DNA of 64,000 bases, taken from assembly GCF_002532045.1 (NCBI RefSeq), contig NZ_NWTG01000023.1:56577-120576 (forward strand), in the 5' to 3' direction. Every line of letters begins with the position of its first letter. Within the stretch, counting starts at the first letter, position 1. Made by a program: the position numbers and the translations under genes. This stretch comes from Bradyrhizobium sp. C9 (GTDB lineage: Bacteria > Pseudomonadota > Alphaproteobacteria > Rhizobiales > Xanthobacteraceae). The notes under the pieces were generated by a model. The model did not search any database and had not been told where the DNA came from. It worked only from the letters and a program-made list of their open reading frames with translations. This document shows, piece after piece, positions 1-9,360 of this stretch.

Positions 1-110
1 TCGCGCTGATCGTGCTGCACCTTGCCGCGGTCGCCTTCCATCATTTCGTCAAGCGCGACCGGGTCGCGGCGCGGATGATGGGGGCGGGAGAGGCCGACGG
101 CGCTCGCTAG
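1..110 (+). CDS. Cytochrome b561-like protein, C-terminal fragment (partial)
   Basis: The window opens inside a reading frame (first full codon at base 3) that ends at TAG 108-110. The 35 visible residues contain a pattern of Leu-His-x-x-Ala followed by a His-His pair, Phe-Val and Lys-Arg-Asp, then a Met-Met near the end. This matches the last helix of the cytochrome b561/YceJ family, whose C-terminal helix carries a haem-ligand His and ends with a similar basic motif. Most of the gene lies outside the window, so the call rests on about 20 informative residues. Confidence 0.5.
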   Translation, partial: ALIVLHLAAVAFHHFVKRDRVAARMMGAGEADGAR

Positions 111-240
111 GCGACGCGGGGCGGCGCCGCGCCGCACTGGGCGAGCGGATGACCGCCTTGACGGCCAGGTGATGGCATCGCACCGGCGCTGGCGCTAGTC
201 TGGCGGTCAATCCGGGAGGGCCATCGCGGCCAGGACGCTC

Positions 241-1266
241 GTGGACGATCTTGCGCGGGACAATGTGAACTGGCGGATGCCGGACGAGGGCGAGCCGCAT
301 GCCGCGACCTGGATGGCGTTCGGCGCCAGCGCCGCGATCTGGGGCGGCAGGCTGCTTCCGGTGGCGCGGGAAAATCTCGCCAACATTGCCAAGGCGATCG
401 CGGCCTATGAACGCGTCAACATGCTGGTGCGCGAGGAGGACCGCGAGATTGCCGCGCGGCTCTGCGGCCCCGCGGTCAGCCTCGTCGTGCAACCAGTCGA
501 CGACGTGTGGATGCGCGACACCGGACCGGTGTTTGTGAAGGACCCGTCGGGGCAACTCGGCGCCGTCGGTCTCAACTTCAACGGCTGGGGCAACAAGCAA
601 CGCCATGCGCTCGATGCCGAGGTCGCCGCGCATGTCGCCCAGACCGCGAAGGCGACCTTCGTCAAGGCGGGCCTGGTGCTGGAAGGCGGCGGGATCGAAG
701 TCGACGGTGAGGGGACCGCCATCATCACCGAGAGCTGCGTCCTCAATCCAAATCGCAATCCCGGCGCGTCGAAGGACAAATGCGAGGCCGAATTGTCTCG
801 CCTGCTCGGACTCGAAAAGATCATCTGGCTGCCCGGCATCGCCGGCAAGGACATCACCGACGGCCATACCGACTTCTACGCACGCTTTGCCGGTCCCGGC
901 GTGGTCGTGGCCGGCCTGGAGATGGACCCGTCGTCGTTCGATCACGCGGTGACCAAGCGACACCTCGATATCCTGCGCGGCGCTGTCGATGCGAAGGGCC
1001 GGCGTCTGGATGTCGTGGTGTTGGAGGGCCCGTCGACGGTGCGTCCGAAGCACGGCAGCAAGGACTTCGCCGCCGGCTACATCAATTTCTACGTCTGCAA
1101 CGGCGCCGTCATCGCGCCCGAGTTCGGCGACGCGAGCGCGGACCGCAACGCACGCGATATCCTGCGCGACCTGTTTGCCGACCGGCAGATCATCCAGCTC
1201 AACATCGACGGCATCGCTGCCGGCGGCGGCGGTATTCACTGCACGACGCAACAGCAGCCGCGTTGA
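241..1266 (+). CDS. Agmatine deiminase / peptidyl-arginine deiminase family protein
   Basis: A 341-residue protein of the guanidine-modifying superfamily that hydrolyses agmatine (or a related guanidine) to N-carbamoylputrescine and ammonia. The family signatures are visible: WMRDTGP near residue 89 with the substrate Asp, NGWG near 118, the GHTD catalytic His-Asp around residue 215, and the C-terminal GGGGIHCTTQQ with the nucleophilic Cys. Length fits the family. The start used is GTG; a purine-rich GGGAGGG lies about 20 bases upstream, which is rather far, so the true start is uncertain. It stands alone on this strand and faces the M20 hydrolase, with a strong hairpin between them. Agmatine is the likeliest substrate but is not proven. 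Confidence 0.85.
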   Translation: MDDLARDNVNWRMPDEGEPHAATWMAFGASAAIWGGRLLPVARENLANIAKAIAAYERVNMLVREEDREIAARLCGPAVSLVVQPVDDVWMRDTGPVFVKDPSGQLGAVGLNFNGWGNKQRHALDAEVAAHVAQTAKATFVKAGLVLEGGGIEVDGEGTAIITESCVLNPNRNPGASKDKCEAELSRLLGLEKIIWLPGIAGKDITDGHTDFYARFAGPGVVVAGLEMDPSSFDHAVTKRHLDILRGAVDAKGRRLDVVVLEGPSTVRPKHGSKDFAAGYINFYVCNGAVIAPEFGDASADRNARDILRDLFADRQIIQLNIDGIAAGGGGIHCTTQQQPR

Positions 1267-1273
1267 TGTGAAT

Positions 1274-1303
1274 GGCCCGGCCGCGACGGATCGCGGCCGG
1301 GCC
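1274..1303. terminator. Bidirectional hairpin between convergent genes
   Basis: A perfect 13-bp stem, GGCCCGGCCGCGA with its complement, closes a 4-base loop (CGGA) in the 60-bp gap between two convergent genes. There is no good T-run on either side, so it may be a factor-assisted rather than a classical intrinsic terminator. Confidence 0.6.
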
Positions 1304-1326
1304 GTTCATCGATTGCGTAAGCCCTG

Positions 1327-2499
1327 CTAACCCGCCGGCATCTGCTTCTCGACCAGGCGTACCCAGTAGGACGCGCCGTGGCCGAGGATGTTGTCGTTGA
1401 ACTTGTAGGCCGGGTGGTGGCACATCGGGCCGTCGCCCATGCCGAGGAAGACGAACGCGCCGGGGCGCGCCTCCAGCATGAACGCGAAATCCTCGGCGCC
1501 CATGACCGGCACCAGATTGTCGTTGACGCGTTCGGCGCCGGCCACGTCGCGGGCGACCTCGGCGGCGATGCCGGCCTCGCGCGCATGGTTCAGCGTCACC
1601 GGATACATGCGCCCATAATCGGTCTCGGCAGAGCCGCCATAGGCCTTGGCGATGTTGGAGGCGACCTCGCCGATGCGACGCTCGACCAGGTCACGCACGC
1701 CGGGATCGAGCGTGCGCACGGTGCCACCCAGCGTGACGATCTCGGGGATCACGTTGAATGCATTTGCGGCCTCGAACATCGTGATCGAGATCACCGCGGA
1801 CTTCAGCGGGTCGAGATTGCGCGACACGATCGATTGCAGCGCATTGATGATCTGGGCGCCGATCAGGACGCTATCGATCGCCTCGTGCGGCGCGGCGCCG
1901 GCGTGGCCGCCCTTGCCGCGCACGACGATCTTCAAGGTGTCCGACGAGGCCAGCATCGGGCCCGGCGTGGTCGCGAAATAGCCCTCGGGCAGGCCGGGCA
2001 TGTTGTGCAGGCCATAGACCTCCTGGATGCCCCAGCGGGTCATCAGGCCGTCGTCGACCATCGCCTTGCCGCCAGCGCCGCCTTCCTCGGCGGGCTGGAA
2101 GATCACGACCGCGGTGCCGTCGAAATTGCGGGTCTCGGTGAGGTATTTCGCAGCGCCCAACAGCATCGCGGTGTGGCCGTCATGGCCGCAGGCGTGCATC
2201 TTGCCGGGGATCTTGGACGCGTAGGCGACGCCCGAGGCCTCGGCGATCGGCAGCGCGTCCATGTCGGCGCGCAGCCCAATGGTCTTGCCAGATCCGGACT
2301 TGCGGCCGCGGATCACGCCGACCACGCCGGTGCGCCCGATCCCCGTCACCACCTCGTCGCAGCCGAACTCGCGCAGCTTGTCGGCGACGATGCCGGCGGT
2401 GCGGTGCACCTCGTAGAGCAGTTCGGGGTTCTCGTGGAAGTCATGGCGCCAGGCGGCCATTTCATCCGAGAGGGCGGCAACGCGATTGACGATGGGCAT
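1327..2499 (-). CDS. M20 family amidohydrolase (hippurate / N-acyl-amino-acid hydrolase type)
   Basis: A 390-residue zinc-dependent amidohydrolase of the M20D/HipO-AmaA type, which cleaves N-acylated amino acids such as hippurate or indole-acetyl amino acids. Seen in order: the GLRADMDALPI stretch around residue 75, HACGHDGH near 103 (metal ligands and catalytic region), EEGGAGG near 138 with the catalytic Glu, and a dimerisation domain with GKGGHAGAAPH near 197. The C-terminal MGAEDFAFM and CHHP motifs carry further metal and substrate ligands. Length and motif order are normal for an intact enzyme. The exact acyl substrate cannot be read from the sequence. Confidence 0.85.
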   Translation of the reverse strand: MPIVNRVAALSDEMAAWRHDFHENPELLYEVHRTAGIVADKLREFGCDEVVTGIGRTGVVGVIRGRKSGSGKTIGLRADMDALPIAEASGVAYASKIPGKMHACGHDGHTAMLLGAAKYLTETRNFDGTAVVIFQPAEEGGAGGKAMVDDGLMTRWGIQEVYGLHNMPGLPEGYFATTPGPMLASSDTLKIVVRGKGGHAGAAPHEAIDSVLIGAQIINALQSIVSRNLDPLKSAVISITMFEAANAFNVIPEIVTLGGTVRTLDPGVRDLVERRIGEVASNIAKAYGGSAETDYGRMYPVTLNHAREAGIAAEVARDVAGAERVNDNLVPVMGAEDFAFMLEARPGAFVFLGMGDGPMCHHPAYKFNDNILGHGASYWVRLVEKQMPAG

Positions 2500-2538
2500 G
2501 GGGAGCGTCCGTTTCTTGTGAGCTTTGTAGGGAACCTT

Positions 2539-2618
2539 GTAGGGCGGGTTAGCGTAGCGTAACCCGCCGACTTGTCACGCGGGAATGGCGGGTTACGCCT
2601 TCGGCTAACCCGCCCTAC
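2539..2618. repeat. Palindromic intergenic repeat (GTAGGGCGGGTTAGC family)
   Basis: The element begins with GTAGGGCGGGTTAGC and ends with the exact complement GCTAACCCGCCCTAC. Between them are an internal TAGCGTAACCCGCC arm and a GGCGGGTTACGCC arm. It lies between purB and the M20 hydrolase gene. Its form (nested palindrome, intergenic) is that of a REP/MITE-like element; it may also end purB transcription. Confidence 0.75.
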
Positions 2619-2624
2619 CGTTCC

Positions 2625-3932
<1,308 letters not shown>

Positions 3933-4018
3933 CGCGGACTCCGAATCGAGCGGGGCGGGGCCGCTCACAAGGGGGAATATAGTGCGGAAAACCGGCCAAA
4001 ATAGCCGGCGCGGTGGCC

Positions 4019-4086
4019 GTAGCCCGGATCAGCGCTAGCGATATCCGGGGCCCTCGCGGCCGATCCCGGTGCTCACCCGCGGCTAC
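4019..4086. repeat. Degenerate palindromic repeat (GTAGCCCGGAT family)
   Basis: The stretch starts GTAGCCCGGATCAGCG and ends GCGGCTAC, with ATATCCGGGG and CGATCCCGG arms inside. It looks like a decayed copy of a common rhizobial palindromic element. It occupies part of the 337-bp gap between purB and the response-regulator gene. Confidence 0.5.
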
Positions 4087-4109
4087 AGGACAGGCCTGCA
4101 AATTAGCTT

Positions 4110-4260
4110 CTCCTCACCTCGCCCCGCGTGCGGGGAGAGGTCGGAACGCATCGTCAGATGCGTTCCGGGTGAGGGGGAGCCACCGCGAGTCCAGCCGTAG
4201 TCGTTATGCGGAGGCAGCCCCTCACCCCAGCCCTCTCCCCGTAAGAACGGGGCGAGGGAG
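4110..4260. repeat. Compound intergenic repeat (CTCCTCACC ... GGTGAGGGGGAG, then CCCTCACCCCAGCC)
   Basis: Two adjoining palindromic units fill most of the purB/response-regulator gap. The first, about 4110-4185, has CCCCGCGTGCGGGG and GAACGCATCGTCAGATGCGTTC hairpins enclosed by CTCACC and GGTGAG. The second, about 4219-4260, carries the CTCACCCCAGCCCTCTCCCC and GGGGCGAGGGAG arms. No gene is visible in this gap. Confidence 0.65.
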
Positions 4261-4269
4261 CGCAGTCTC

Positions 4270-4938
4270 CTATAAATTCGCCAGCCCGCATTCGACGGCC
4301 AGGCGGACCAGCTGGGCATCGGTCCGCATGCCGGTCTTGGCCTTGATCAGATAGTGGTAGTTCTGCACGGTCTTGGTGCTGAGGTTGAGATTGGCTGCGA
4401 TCTGTTCCTTGGTGCTGCCGGCCGCGAACTGCCGGAGGATCTCGATCTCCCGCTCGCCGAGCTGGTCGAGGGCCGATTTCGACGGCACCAGGCTTTCCAG
4501 CGCGAGCACCCGGGCGACGTCGTCGCTCATGGCATGCTCGCCGCGCGCCACCTGGCGGATCGCCGCGATCAGCTCGGCCGGCTCGCTGCCCTTGGTGACG
4601 AAGCCTGAGGCGCCGGCGCCGAACGCCGCCTTCACCTGCGCGGCCTCGCTGTGCATGCTGAAGACCAGGATGCGCGCATCGGCATCGCGCGCGCGGATAT
4701 TGCGGATCGCTTCCAGTCCACTCGCGCCGGGCATCGAGATGTCCATCACCACCACGTCGGGCTGGTGCGACTTGAATGCGCGGTAGGCATTGGCGGCGTT
4801 GTCGGCCTCGGCGACCACGCTGAAATCGTCCTGATGCTCGAGCACGCGGCGGTAGCCCTGGCGGACGACCGGATGATCGTCCACCAGGAGGATCGAGATG
4901 CCGCGACTCTTTGCGGCTATTGTCTTGGTGGTCGTCAT
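4270..4938 (-). CDS. LuxR/NarL-type response regulator
   Basis: A 222-residue response regulator. The receiver domain is at about residues 14-130, with acidic pocket Asp20/Asp21, phospho-acceptor Asp66 in VVVMDISMP, and Lys116 in the GFVTKG stretch. A C-terminal GerE/LuxR helix-turn-helix at about 158-215 includes GEREIEILRQFAAG and STKTVQNYHY. The ATG at 4938 is chosen because it begins the conserved receiver and lies one base beyond the stop of the upstream kinase. The pair is almost certainly cotranscribed. Its targets are unknown; the divergent membrane operon at 6532 is the nearest candidate. Confidence 0.9.
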   Translation of the reverse strand: MTTTKTIAAKSRGISILLVDDHPVVRQGYRRVLEHQDDFSVVAEADNAANAYRAFKSHQPDVVVMDISMPGASGLEAIRNIRARDADARILVFSMHSEAAQVKAAFGAGASGFVTKGSEPAELIAAIRQVARGEHAMSDDVARVLALESLVPSKSALDQLGEREIEILRQFAAGSTKEQIAANLNLSTKTVQNYHYLIKAKTGMRTDAQLVRLAVECGLANL

Positions 4939-4939
4939 C

Positions 4940-6310
4940 TCAGGCGGCGAGCGGAATCGTGGCGGCGACCGAGAGGCCGCGGCTGGCCCGCGCGATCGAC
5001 AGCGAACCGCCGAGTGCGGCGACGCGCTCGCTGACGCCGGTAAGGCCGAAGCCCGCCGACTGCGCCACCTTGGCGGCATCGCCGCCACCATCGTCCTCGA
5101 CCCGCACCAGGAGCGCGTTCTCGGCTCCGGTGCGCCGCTCGATCCGCAGCACGATCTCGCGCGCCGAGCTGTGACGCAGCGCATTGGTCAGGCACTCCTG
5201 CGCGATGCGATAGGCGGTCGCGGCGACCGTGCCGCTGATGTCGGCAAGGTCGCCCTGCAGATCGAGCTGGATCATCGGCTGCGTGGTGCGCGATCGGCAG
5301 CTGTCGACGAGATCGACCAGGCTTGCCTCCAGCCCGAGCTCTTCAGCCGGCGGATGGCGCAGGCGATTCAACGTATCGCGCAGGCAGGCCACGATGCGGC
5401 GCGTCGCCTGCGAGATCATCCGCGCGTCCTGCGCAATTTCGGTGCCGGCGGCGTATTTGTCCCCGGCGCTTGCCTCGATCGTGGTGGCGAACGCCAGGAT
5501 CGCGGTGAGATTCTGGCCGAACTCGTCGTGCAGCTCGCGGGCCAGTGCGCGGCGTTCGTCGCTGCGGATTTCGAGCAGCCGCCGCGTCAGCAGCGTGCGC
5601 TCCTCCTCGGCCTGCGCGAGGCGGTCGCCGAGATCGCCGACGGCGCGTCCGATCATCGCGAGATCCATCGAGCGGACGCGGGGCAGCGGCGTGCGGTACT
5701 CGCCGTCGGCCATCCGCCGCAGCGCCGATACGATCGAGTGGGCCGGCGCCAGCGTGTGCGCGATCGCGAGCGAGGCGAGCAGCGCGATGGCGAGCGCCAT
5801 CAGCAGCGCGACATGGATGTTGTCCAGGATGTGCTGCCAGGCCAGCGCGATCGCGGCGTCCGGATCGGAGATGGCGCGGACGGTTCCGGCGGAAGCAGTG
5901 CGGGCGCTGATCGGCCGCTCGACTGTCGCATGATCGCCGAGCACCGTCTGCACGGTCGCCGCGAACCAGCGCGGCGGCGCCTTGCCGATCCCCTTGCTCT
6001 GGCCGCAGAGCGGCTTCTCGAAGGCGCCGGCCGGTTCGAACTGCACGCAGATCCCCGGCGCGATCAGTCCCATGGTTTCGATGGTGCGCCAGTCCGGCGC
6101 CGGCAGCAATTGCTCGCGCATCCGGTTGCTGCGCAGCAGCAATTCGCGCCAGTACAATGCTTCAAGCGCCTGCGAGACCCGCTCGGCGGACGCCGACGTG
6201 GCGCGATCGACGCTGCGATAGGCATCGATCGTGGCCCAGAAGGTTGCCGCGCCGAGGCACAGCGCGACGATGACGAGGAGGCGGGCGACCAGTTGAAGCA
6301 CGAGGCGCAT
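4940..6310 (-). CDS. Membrane sensor histidine kinase (HisKA_3 type)
   Basis: A 456-residue kinase partnered with the following response regulator. From the ATG at 6310: transmembrane helix about residues 5-25, a periplasmic domain of about 135 residues, a second helix about 166-186 and a HAMP-like linker. The HisKA_3 box ELHDEFGQNLTAI follows, with the phosphorylated His at 261. The C-terminal HATPase has the N-box QECLTNALRHS, VEDDGGG and GFGLTGVSERV. The open frame extends upstream to 6508 but lacks conservation there. The periplasmic sensing domain is not one I recognise, so the signal is unknown. Confidence 0.88.
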   Translation of the reverse strand: MRLVLQLVARLLVIVALCLGAATFWATIDAYRSVDRATSASAERVSQALEALYWRELLLRSNRMREQLLPAPDWRTIETMGLIAPGICVQFEPAGAFEKPLCGQSKGIGKAPPRWFAATVQTVLGDHATVERPISARTASAGTVRAISDPDAAIALAWQHILDNIHVALLMALAIALLASLAIAHTLAPAHSIVSALRRMADGEYRTPLPRVRSMDLAMIGRAVGDLGDRLAQAEEERTLLTRRLLEIRSDERRALARELHDEFGQNLTAILAFATTIEASAGDKYAAGTEIAQDARMISQATRRIVACLRDTLNRLRHPPAEELGLEASLVDLVDSCRSRTTQPMIQLDLQGDLADISGTVAATAYRIAQECLTNALRHSSAREIVLRIERRTGAENALLVRVEDDGGGDAAKVAQSAGFGLTGVSERVAALGGSLSIARASRGLSVAATIPLAA

Positions 6311-6531
6311 GCGATCACTCCACGGCCGGGGCATGATCCGGAATGAGGGGCGAAGCGTAACAGCAACCCCGTTCCCGGCAAGTGCGCTCATGCCCGGCGA
6401 TGCAGGTCGGGAAATTTGCCCGACGAAACTTGGGCAGATGTCTTTGGACGGCGCCCGCAGGCTCTGCTCTAACTGCAGGCGAGGCCGTCGCGGAGCCTCA
6501 TGGAACAATCGTCACAGGGAGCTCACGCAGC

Positions 6532-7296
6532 ATGAATGCCAAGGTCGGCGCCGCCGCTTCGGCCGGCACGGATGCGGCGGAGCGCAGCGTCCTGCTGCTC
6601 TGGATGATCTTCACCGGCCTTTCGGTGTTCGCCGCCTTCCTGCTGTGGCGCTACGGGCTGATCCGCCTGATGGTCAATTCCGACCGCACCTACATTTCCA
6701 GCGTCATCGCCGTACTCTACATCGTCACCTGCATCCATTGCTTCTGGCGGACGCGGGCGATTGCGCGGGAAGGGGAGGTCGCGCGCGGCTGCCGCGCCAT
6801 CCTCGCTGCGCCCGACGGCGCCAAGATGCTCGCATCGGATGGGCGCGGCCTGCCCGGCGGCCTCGTCACCGATCACATCAAGAGCCTGGTGCAGAAGGCC
6901 GATGCGCAAGCCAAAGGCCGCATCGACCAGACCCTGCTGCTGCGGACGCTGGCCGACCGCCTGCGCGGCTCGAACGGGTTCGGCGCCTTCGTCTCCGACA
7001 CGTTGATGAAGCTCGGCCTGCTCGGCACCATCATCGGCTTCATCATCATGCTGGCGCCGATCGCCTCGCTCGATGCCGCCGACAAGGTCGCGATGAAGTC
7101 GTCGATGGGCCTGATGAGCGACGGTATGGCGGTCGCGATGTACACGACGCTGGCCGGGCTGATCGGATCGATCCTGGTCCGGATCCAGTACTACATGCTG
7201 GATTCGGCGACCCAGCGGGTGTTCTCCGATGCCGTGGTGCTGACCGAGACGCATGTCACCCCGGCGTTGGAGCGCCGCCTCGGTACGCCGTCATGA
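6532..7296 (+). CDS. MotA/TolQ/ExbB-like proton channel protein
   Basis: A 254-residue inner-membrane protein with about four hydrophobic segments (residues about 19-41, 50-70, 160-182, 200-223). The third carries LMKLGLLGTIIGFIIML, the hallmark of the MotA/TolQ/ExbB proton-channel core, and the fourth has the GMAVAMYTTLAGLIGS pattern also typical of it. A cytoplasmic stretch of about 90 residues lies between the second and third. The ATG at 6532 is preferred over the upstream open frame because of a GGGA about 11 bases before it. It is the first gene of a three-gene overlapping operon, divergent from a two-component system. A role in ion-driven force generation is inferred from the family; the partner genes are not standard tol, exb or mot genes. 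Confidence 0.75.
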   Translation: MNAKVGAAASAGTDAAERSVLLLWMIFTGLSVFAAFLLWRYGLIRLMVNSDRTYISSVIAVLYIVTCIHCFWRTRAIAREGEVARGCRAILAAPDGAKMLASDGRGLPGGLVTDHIKSLVQKADAQAKGRIDQTLLLRTLADRLRGSNGFGAFVSDTLMKLGLLGTIIGFIIMLAPIASLDAADKVAMKSSMGLMSDGMAVAMYTTLAGLIGSILVRIQYYMLDSATQRVFSDAVVLTETHVTPALERRLGTPS

Positions 7297-7982
7297 TGGA
7301 CGAGTTCGGGCTCTATCCGCGCGAGGAGCCGTTTGATCCGCTCGGTGTGATGCTGTTCAAGGCACTGCAGGTGATCGCCTTCCTGTTCTTCCTCGCGCTA
7401 CTTTCGGTGTCGCCCGACTCCAAGGAAGGCAAGATCGAATCCAAGGCCGAGTTCATCATCACGATGGACTGGCCGGACAACCACCCTGATGATCTCGACC
7501 TGTTCGTGCAGGACCCGGCCGGCAATATCGCCTGGTACCGGCATCGCGAGGCCGGCTTCCTGACGCTCGATCGCGACGATCGTGGCGGCGCCAACGACTT
7601 CATCGTGGTCAACGGCAAGAAGATCGCGTCCCCGATCCGCGAGGAGATCGTCACCTTGCGCGGCATCGTCGTCGGCGAATACACCGTCAACGTCTCGCAT
7701 TTCCAGGCCACAACCGGCGAGCCGGTGCAGGCCAATGTGAAGGTGCAGAAACTTAACCCGACCGCGCAGGTGATCTTCGACGACAAGCTGACCGTCGATC
7801 ATACCGGCGACGAGAAGACTGCGGTCAGGTTTCGTCTCGATGCCGAGGGCAAGGTGATCAACGTCGACCGGCGGCCGAAATCGCTGCTCGAGACCTTCCG
7901 CAGCAGCTGGCGCAACGGCGCCGACCTCGATCCGAACACCGGCGTCCCGAAATCCGGCGTGAGGGTGCTCCGCAATGATTAG
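7293..7982 (+). CDS. Single-span periplasmic protein, TolR/ExbD-like layout with YfaP/DUF2135-like motif
   Basis: A 229-residue protein whose ATG overlaps the TGA of the channel gene (ATGA). A short cytoplasmic N-terminus contains FDPLGVML, reminiscent of the PLVDVML stretch of ExbD/TolR with an Asp just before the helix. One transmembrane segment follows at about residues 18-40, and then a periplasmic domain. That domain has DDLDLFVQDPAGN, a Trp-Tyr pair and LTLDRDDRGG, resembling the DUF2135/YfaP beta-sandwich pattern in which an Asp-Leu-Asp-Leu precedes a DPxG turn. These matches are from memory and need a profile search. Coupling with a TolQ-like channel suggests a force-transducing partner. 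Confidence 0.6.
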   Translation: MMDEFGLYPREEPFDPLGVMLFKALQVIAFLFFLALLSVSPDSKEGKIESKAEFIITMDWPDNHPDDLDLFVQDPAGNIAWYRHREAGFLTLDRDDRGGANDFIVVNGKKIASPIREEIVTLRGIVVGEYTVNVSHFQATTGEPVQANVKVQKLNPTAQVIFDDKLTVDHTGDEKTAVRFRLDAEGKVINVDRRPKSLLETFRSSWRNGADLDPNTGVPKSGVRVLRND

Positions 7983-8583
7983 CTTGCAGTCGGTGATCCT
8001 CACGCTTGCGGTGGCTTACGCGGCGGTCGGTGCGCTGTTGCTGATCGTGCTGGTCTATGCGCGGCTGCACTGGTCGCTGAAGGCGATCGTGATCGTCGTC
8101 ACCAGCACGTTCTATTTTGTCAGCTTCGGCGGGATGCGCGGCCTGCTCGGCTGGGCCTCCGCGGAGAAGCTGCCGGCGAACTTCAAGCTGCTGTCGACGC
8201 GCATCGTGGAGCCGCATTCGCTGGAGGGCGATCCGGGCTCGATCTATCTATGGGTTGAGGAACTCGATGAAGACAACCGGCCGAGCGCCGTGCCGCGCGC
8301 CTTCCGGATTCCCTACAGCGACGCGCTGGCCGAGCAGACCCACACCGCCGACAACGAGATCAAGGCCGGGCATCCGCAGGGCGGGCGGGCAGCGGATTTC
8401 GGCGGCGGCGACGGGACCATCATGGATTTCGTCCGGGAGTACATCACCCCGAAGACGATCGTGGAGACGACCGGCGGCGATTCCACCACGGGCACCTTCG
8501 TGGCCCCGCCGGCCGGCGCGCAAGGATCGGTCTTCACGCCGCTGCCGCCGCCCCGGATGCCGCCCAAGGACGAGCAGCGGTAG
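7975..8583 (+). CDS. Two-span membrane protein, third gene of the TolQ-like operon
   Basis: A 202-residue protein that overlaps the preceding gene by 8 bases, so the three genes are almost certainly translated as a coupled unit. Two hydrophobic segments are clear (about residues 5-27 and 34-54). They are followed by about 145 polar residues with a proline-rich C-terminus (PLPPPRMPP). I recognise no family. The tail lies on the same side of the membrane as the N-terminus, presumably the cytoplasm, although the other orientation cannot be excluded. It is probably an accessory subunit of the complex formed by the two upstream proteins. Confidence 0.65.
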   Translation: MISLQSVILTLAVAYAAVGALLLIVLVYARLHWSLKAIVIVVTSTFYFVSFGGMRGLLGWASAEKLPANFKLLSTRIVEPHSLEGDPGSIYLWVEELDEDNRPSAVPRAFRIPYSDALAEQTHTADNEIKAGHPQGGRAADFGGGDGTIMDFVREYITPKTIVETTGGDSTTGTFVAPPAGAQGSVFTPLPPPRMPPKDEQR

Positions 8584-8735
8584 CGGACGCGCACCCGGCG
8601 AATGGCATAAAAATAGGGATCGCCAATAATCGGTCAGCCGGGTGGACAGTAGTCAACCGGAATTCCTCAATTCCCTGAACCGTGTAGTCTGCAGATAACC
8701 GGGGCTAGATTTCATCCCGAAGCCATTTTCCCGGC

Positions 8736-8766
8736 AAAGGGGCCGCTGCGTGAAGCGGCCCCTTTC
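8736..8766. terminator. Hairpin with A/T flanks (AAAGGGGCCGCT...AGCGGCCCCTTT)
   Basis: A 12-bp stem, AAAGGGGCCGCT against AGCGGCCCCTTT, with a short loop. It lies in the 233-bp gap between the TolQ-like operon and the oppositely oriented 38-codon gene, so it can end transcription from both sides. Nothing else recognisable was seen in this gap. Confidence 0.7.
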
Positions 8767-8816
8767 GATTCCGGAGCCAATTCCAACACTTGTGGTTCCG
8801 GTGCCGTGTGGCGGGC

Positions 8817-8933
8817 TCAGAGCACCGTCAGGAATGCGATCGCGAGCACCATCAGCCAGCCGACGATGACGAGCGAGACCACCGCGCCGGCGGTAATCTT
8901 GGCGGCCTCCTTGAAGGTCATCGGCCGGTCCAT
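8817..8933 (-). CDS. Small (38-residue) single-span membrane protein
   Basis: A 38-codon frame begins at ATG 8933 and ends TGA 8817-8819. The peptide starts MDRPMTFKEAAKITAGA and then has about 20 hydrophobic residues containing VGWLMVLAIAF, giving one membrane span with a basic and acidic cytoplasmic head. A good ribosome site, GGAGAGG, precedes the ATG by about 6 bases, and a terminator-like hairpin lies just downstream. I believe similar tiny proteins are annotated in related genomes, but the function is unknown. Confidence 0.6.
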   Translation of the reverse strand: MDRPMTFKEAAKITAGAVVSLVIVGWLMVLAIAFLTVL

Positions 8934-9090
8934 TGGCAGCCTCTCCTCGGGTAACCGTCGGAGACATAGGCACGGACTGGTGGATCGCCCGGCTGCTCAC
9001 GGAACGTTGTTGCGCGCCACCGGGCGGCCGGGCCGGCGGGCCGCGTTTGGGCCCATCCAGGCCGCATAGCTGTCATCTTGCAAAGTTTGT

Positions 9091-9114
9091 CTGACAGATA
9101 TTGAAATCTGTCAG
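9091..9114. promoter_or_regulatory. Operator palindrome overlapping a -35 region upstream of the sORF-TetR unit
   Basis: CTGACAGAT and ATCTGTCAG form a perfect 9-bp inverted repeat around ATTGAA. The TTGAAA at 9101-9106 can serve as a -35, with TATATA at 9125-9130 as -10 (18-bp spacer). The palindrome would thus block the promoter when bound. The TetR protein encoded downstream is the obvious ligand, implying autorepression. Confidence 0.7.
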
Positions 9115-9225
9115 CGAGATGGTGTATATACTTACCAGCCCCAAGGGAGGAGGGCGCCCAGTGGCTGTTCCGGCGTTTGGCCGGGGGAGCCGTACTTAAT
9201 TTGACTACCTCGAAGGACTACCTCC

Positions 9226-9360
9226 ATGACGATAGAAATCTTTCAATTAACCGCCCAGATTCAACAGTGGCTCAACCATCGCGTCGCCCGCCACTTGGCC
9301 GCCCAGGCCGCCAAGTTCACGCGTGGCCAGGACAGCGATAACCAGACGGTAAACGCATGA
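9226..9360 (+). CDS. 44-residue ORF translationally coupled to the tetR gene
   Basis: The frame starts at ATG 9226 behind a good AAGGA (9213-9217) and ends in a TGA that overlaps the ATG of the TetR gene (ATGA, 9357-9360). The peptide begins MTIEIFQLTAQIQQWLNHRV and continues basic and Ala/Gln-rich, with predicted helical amphipathic character and no membrane span. The coupling and the strong ribosome site support real translation. It could be a functional small protein or simply a leader that sets regulator expression. A short direct repeat, GACTACCT, occurs twice just before it. Confidence 0.55.
   Translation: MTIEIFQLTAQIQQWLNHRVARHLAAQAAKFTRGQDSDNQTVNA

Noticed and set aside
4898..6346. 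482-codon open frame antisense to the histidine kinase
   Set aside because: The sense strand encodes clear H-box, N-box and receiver partner; the antisense product has no domain.
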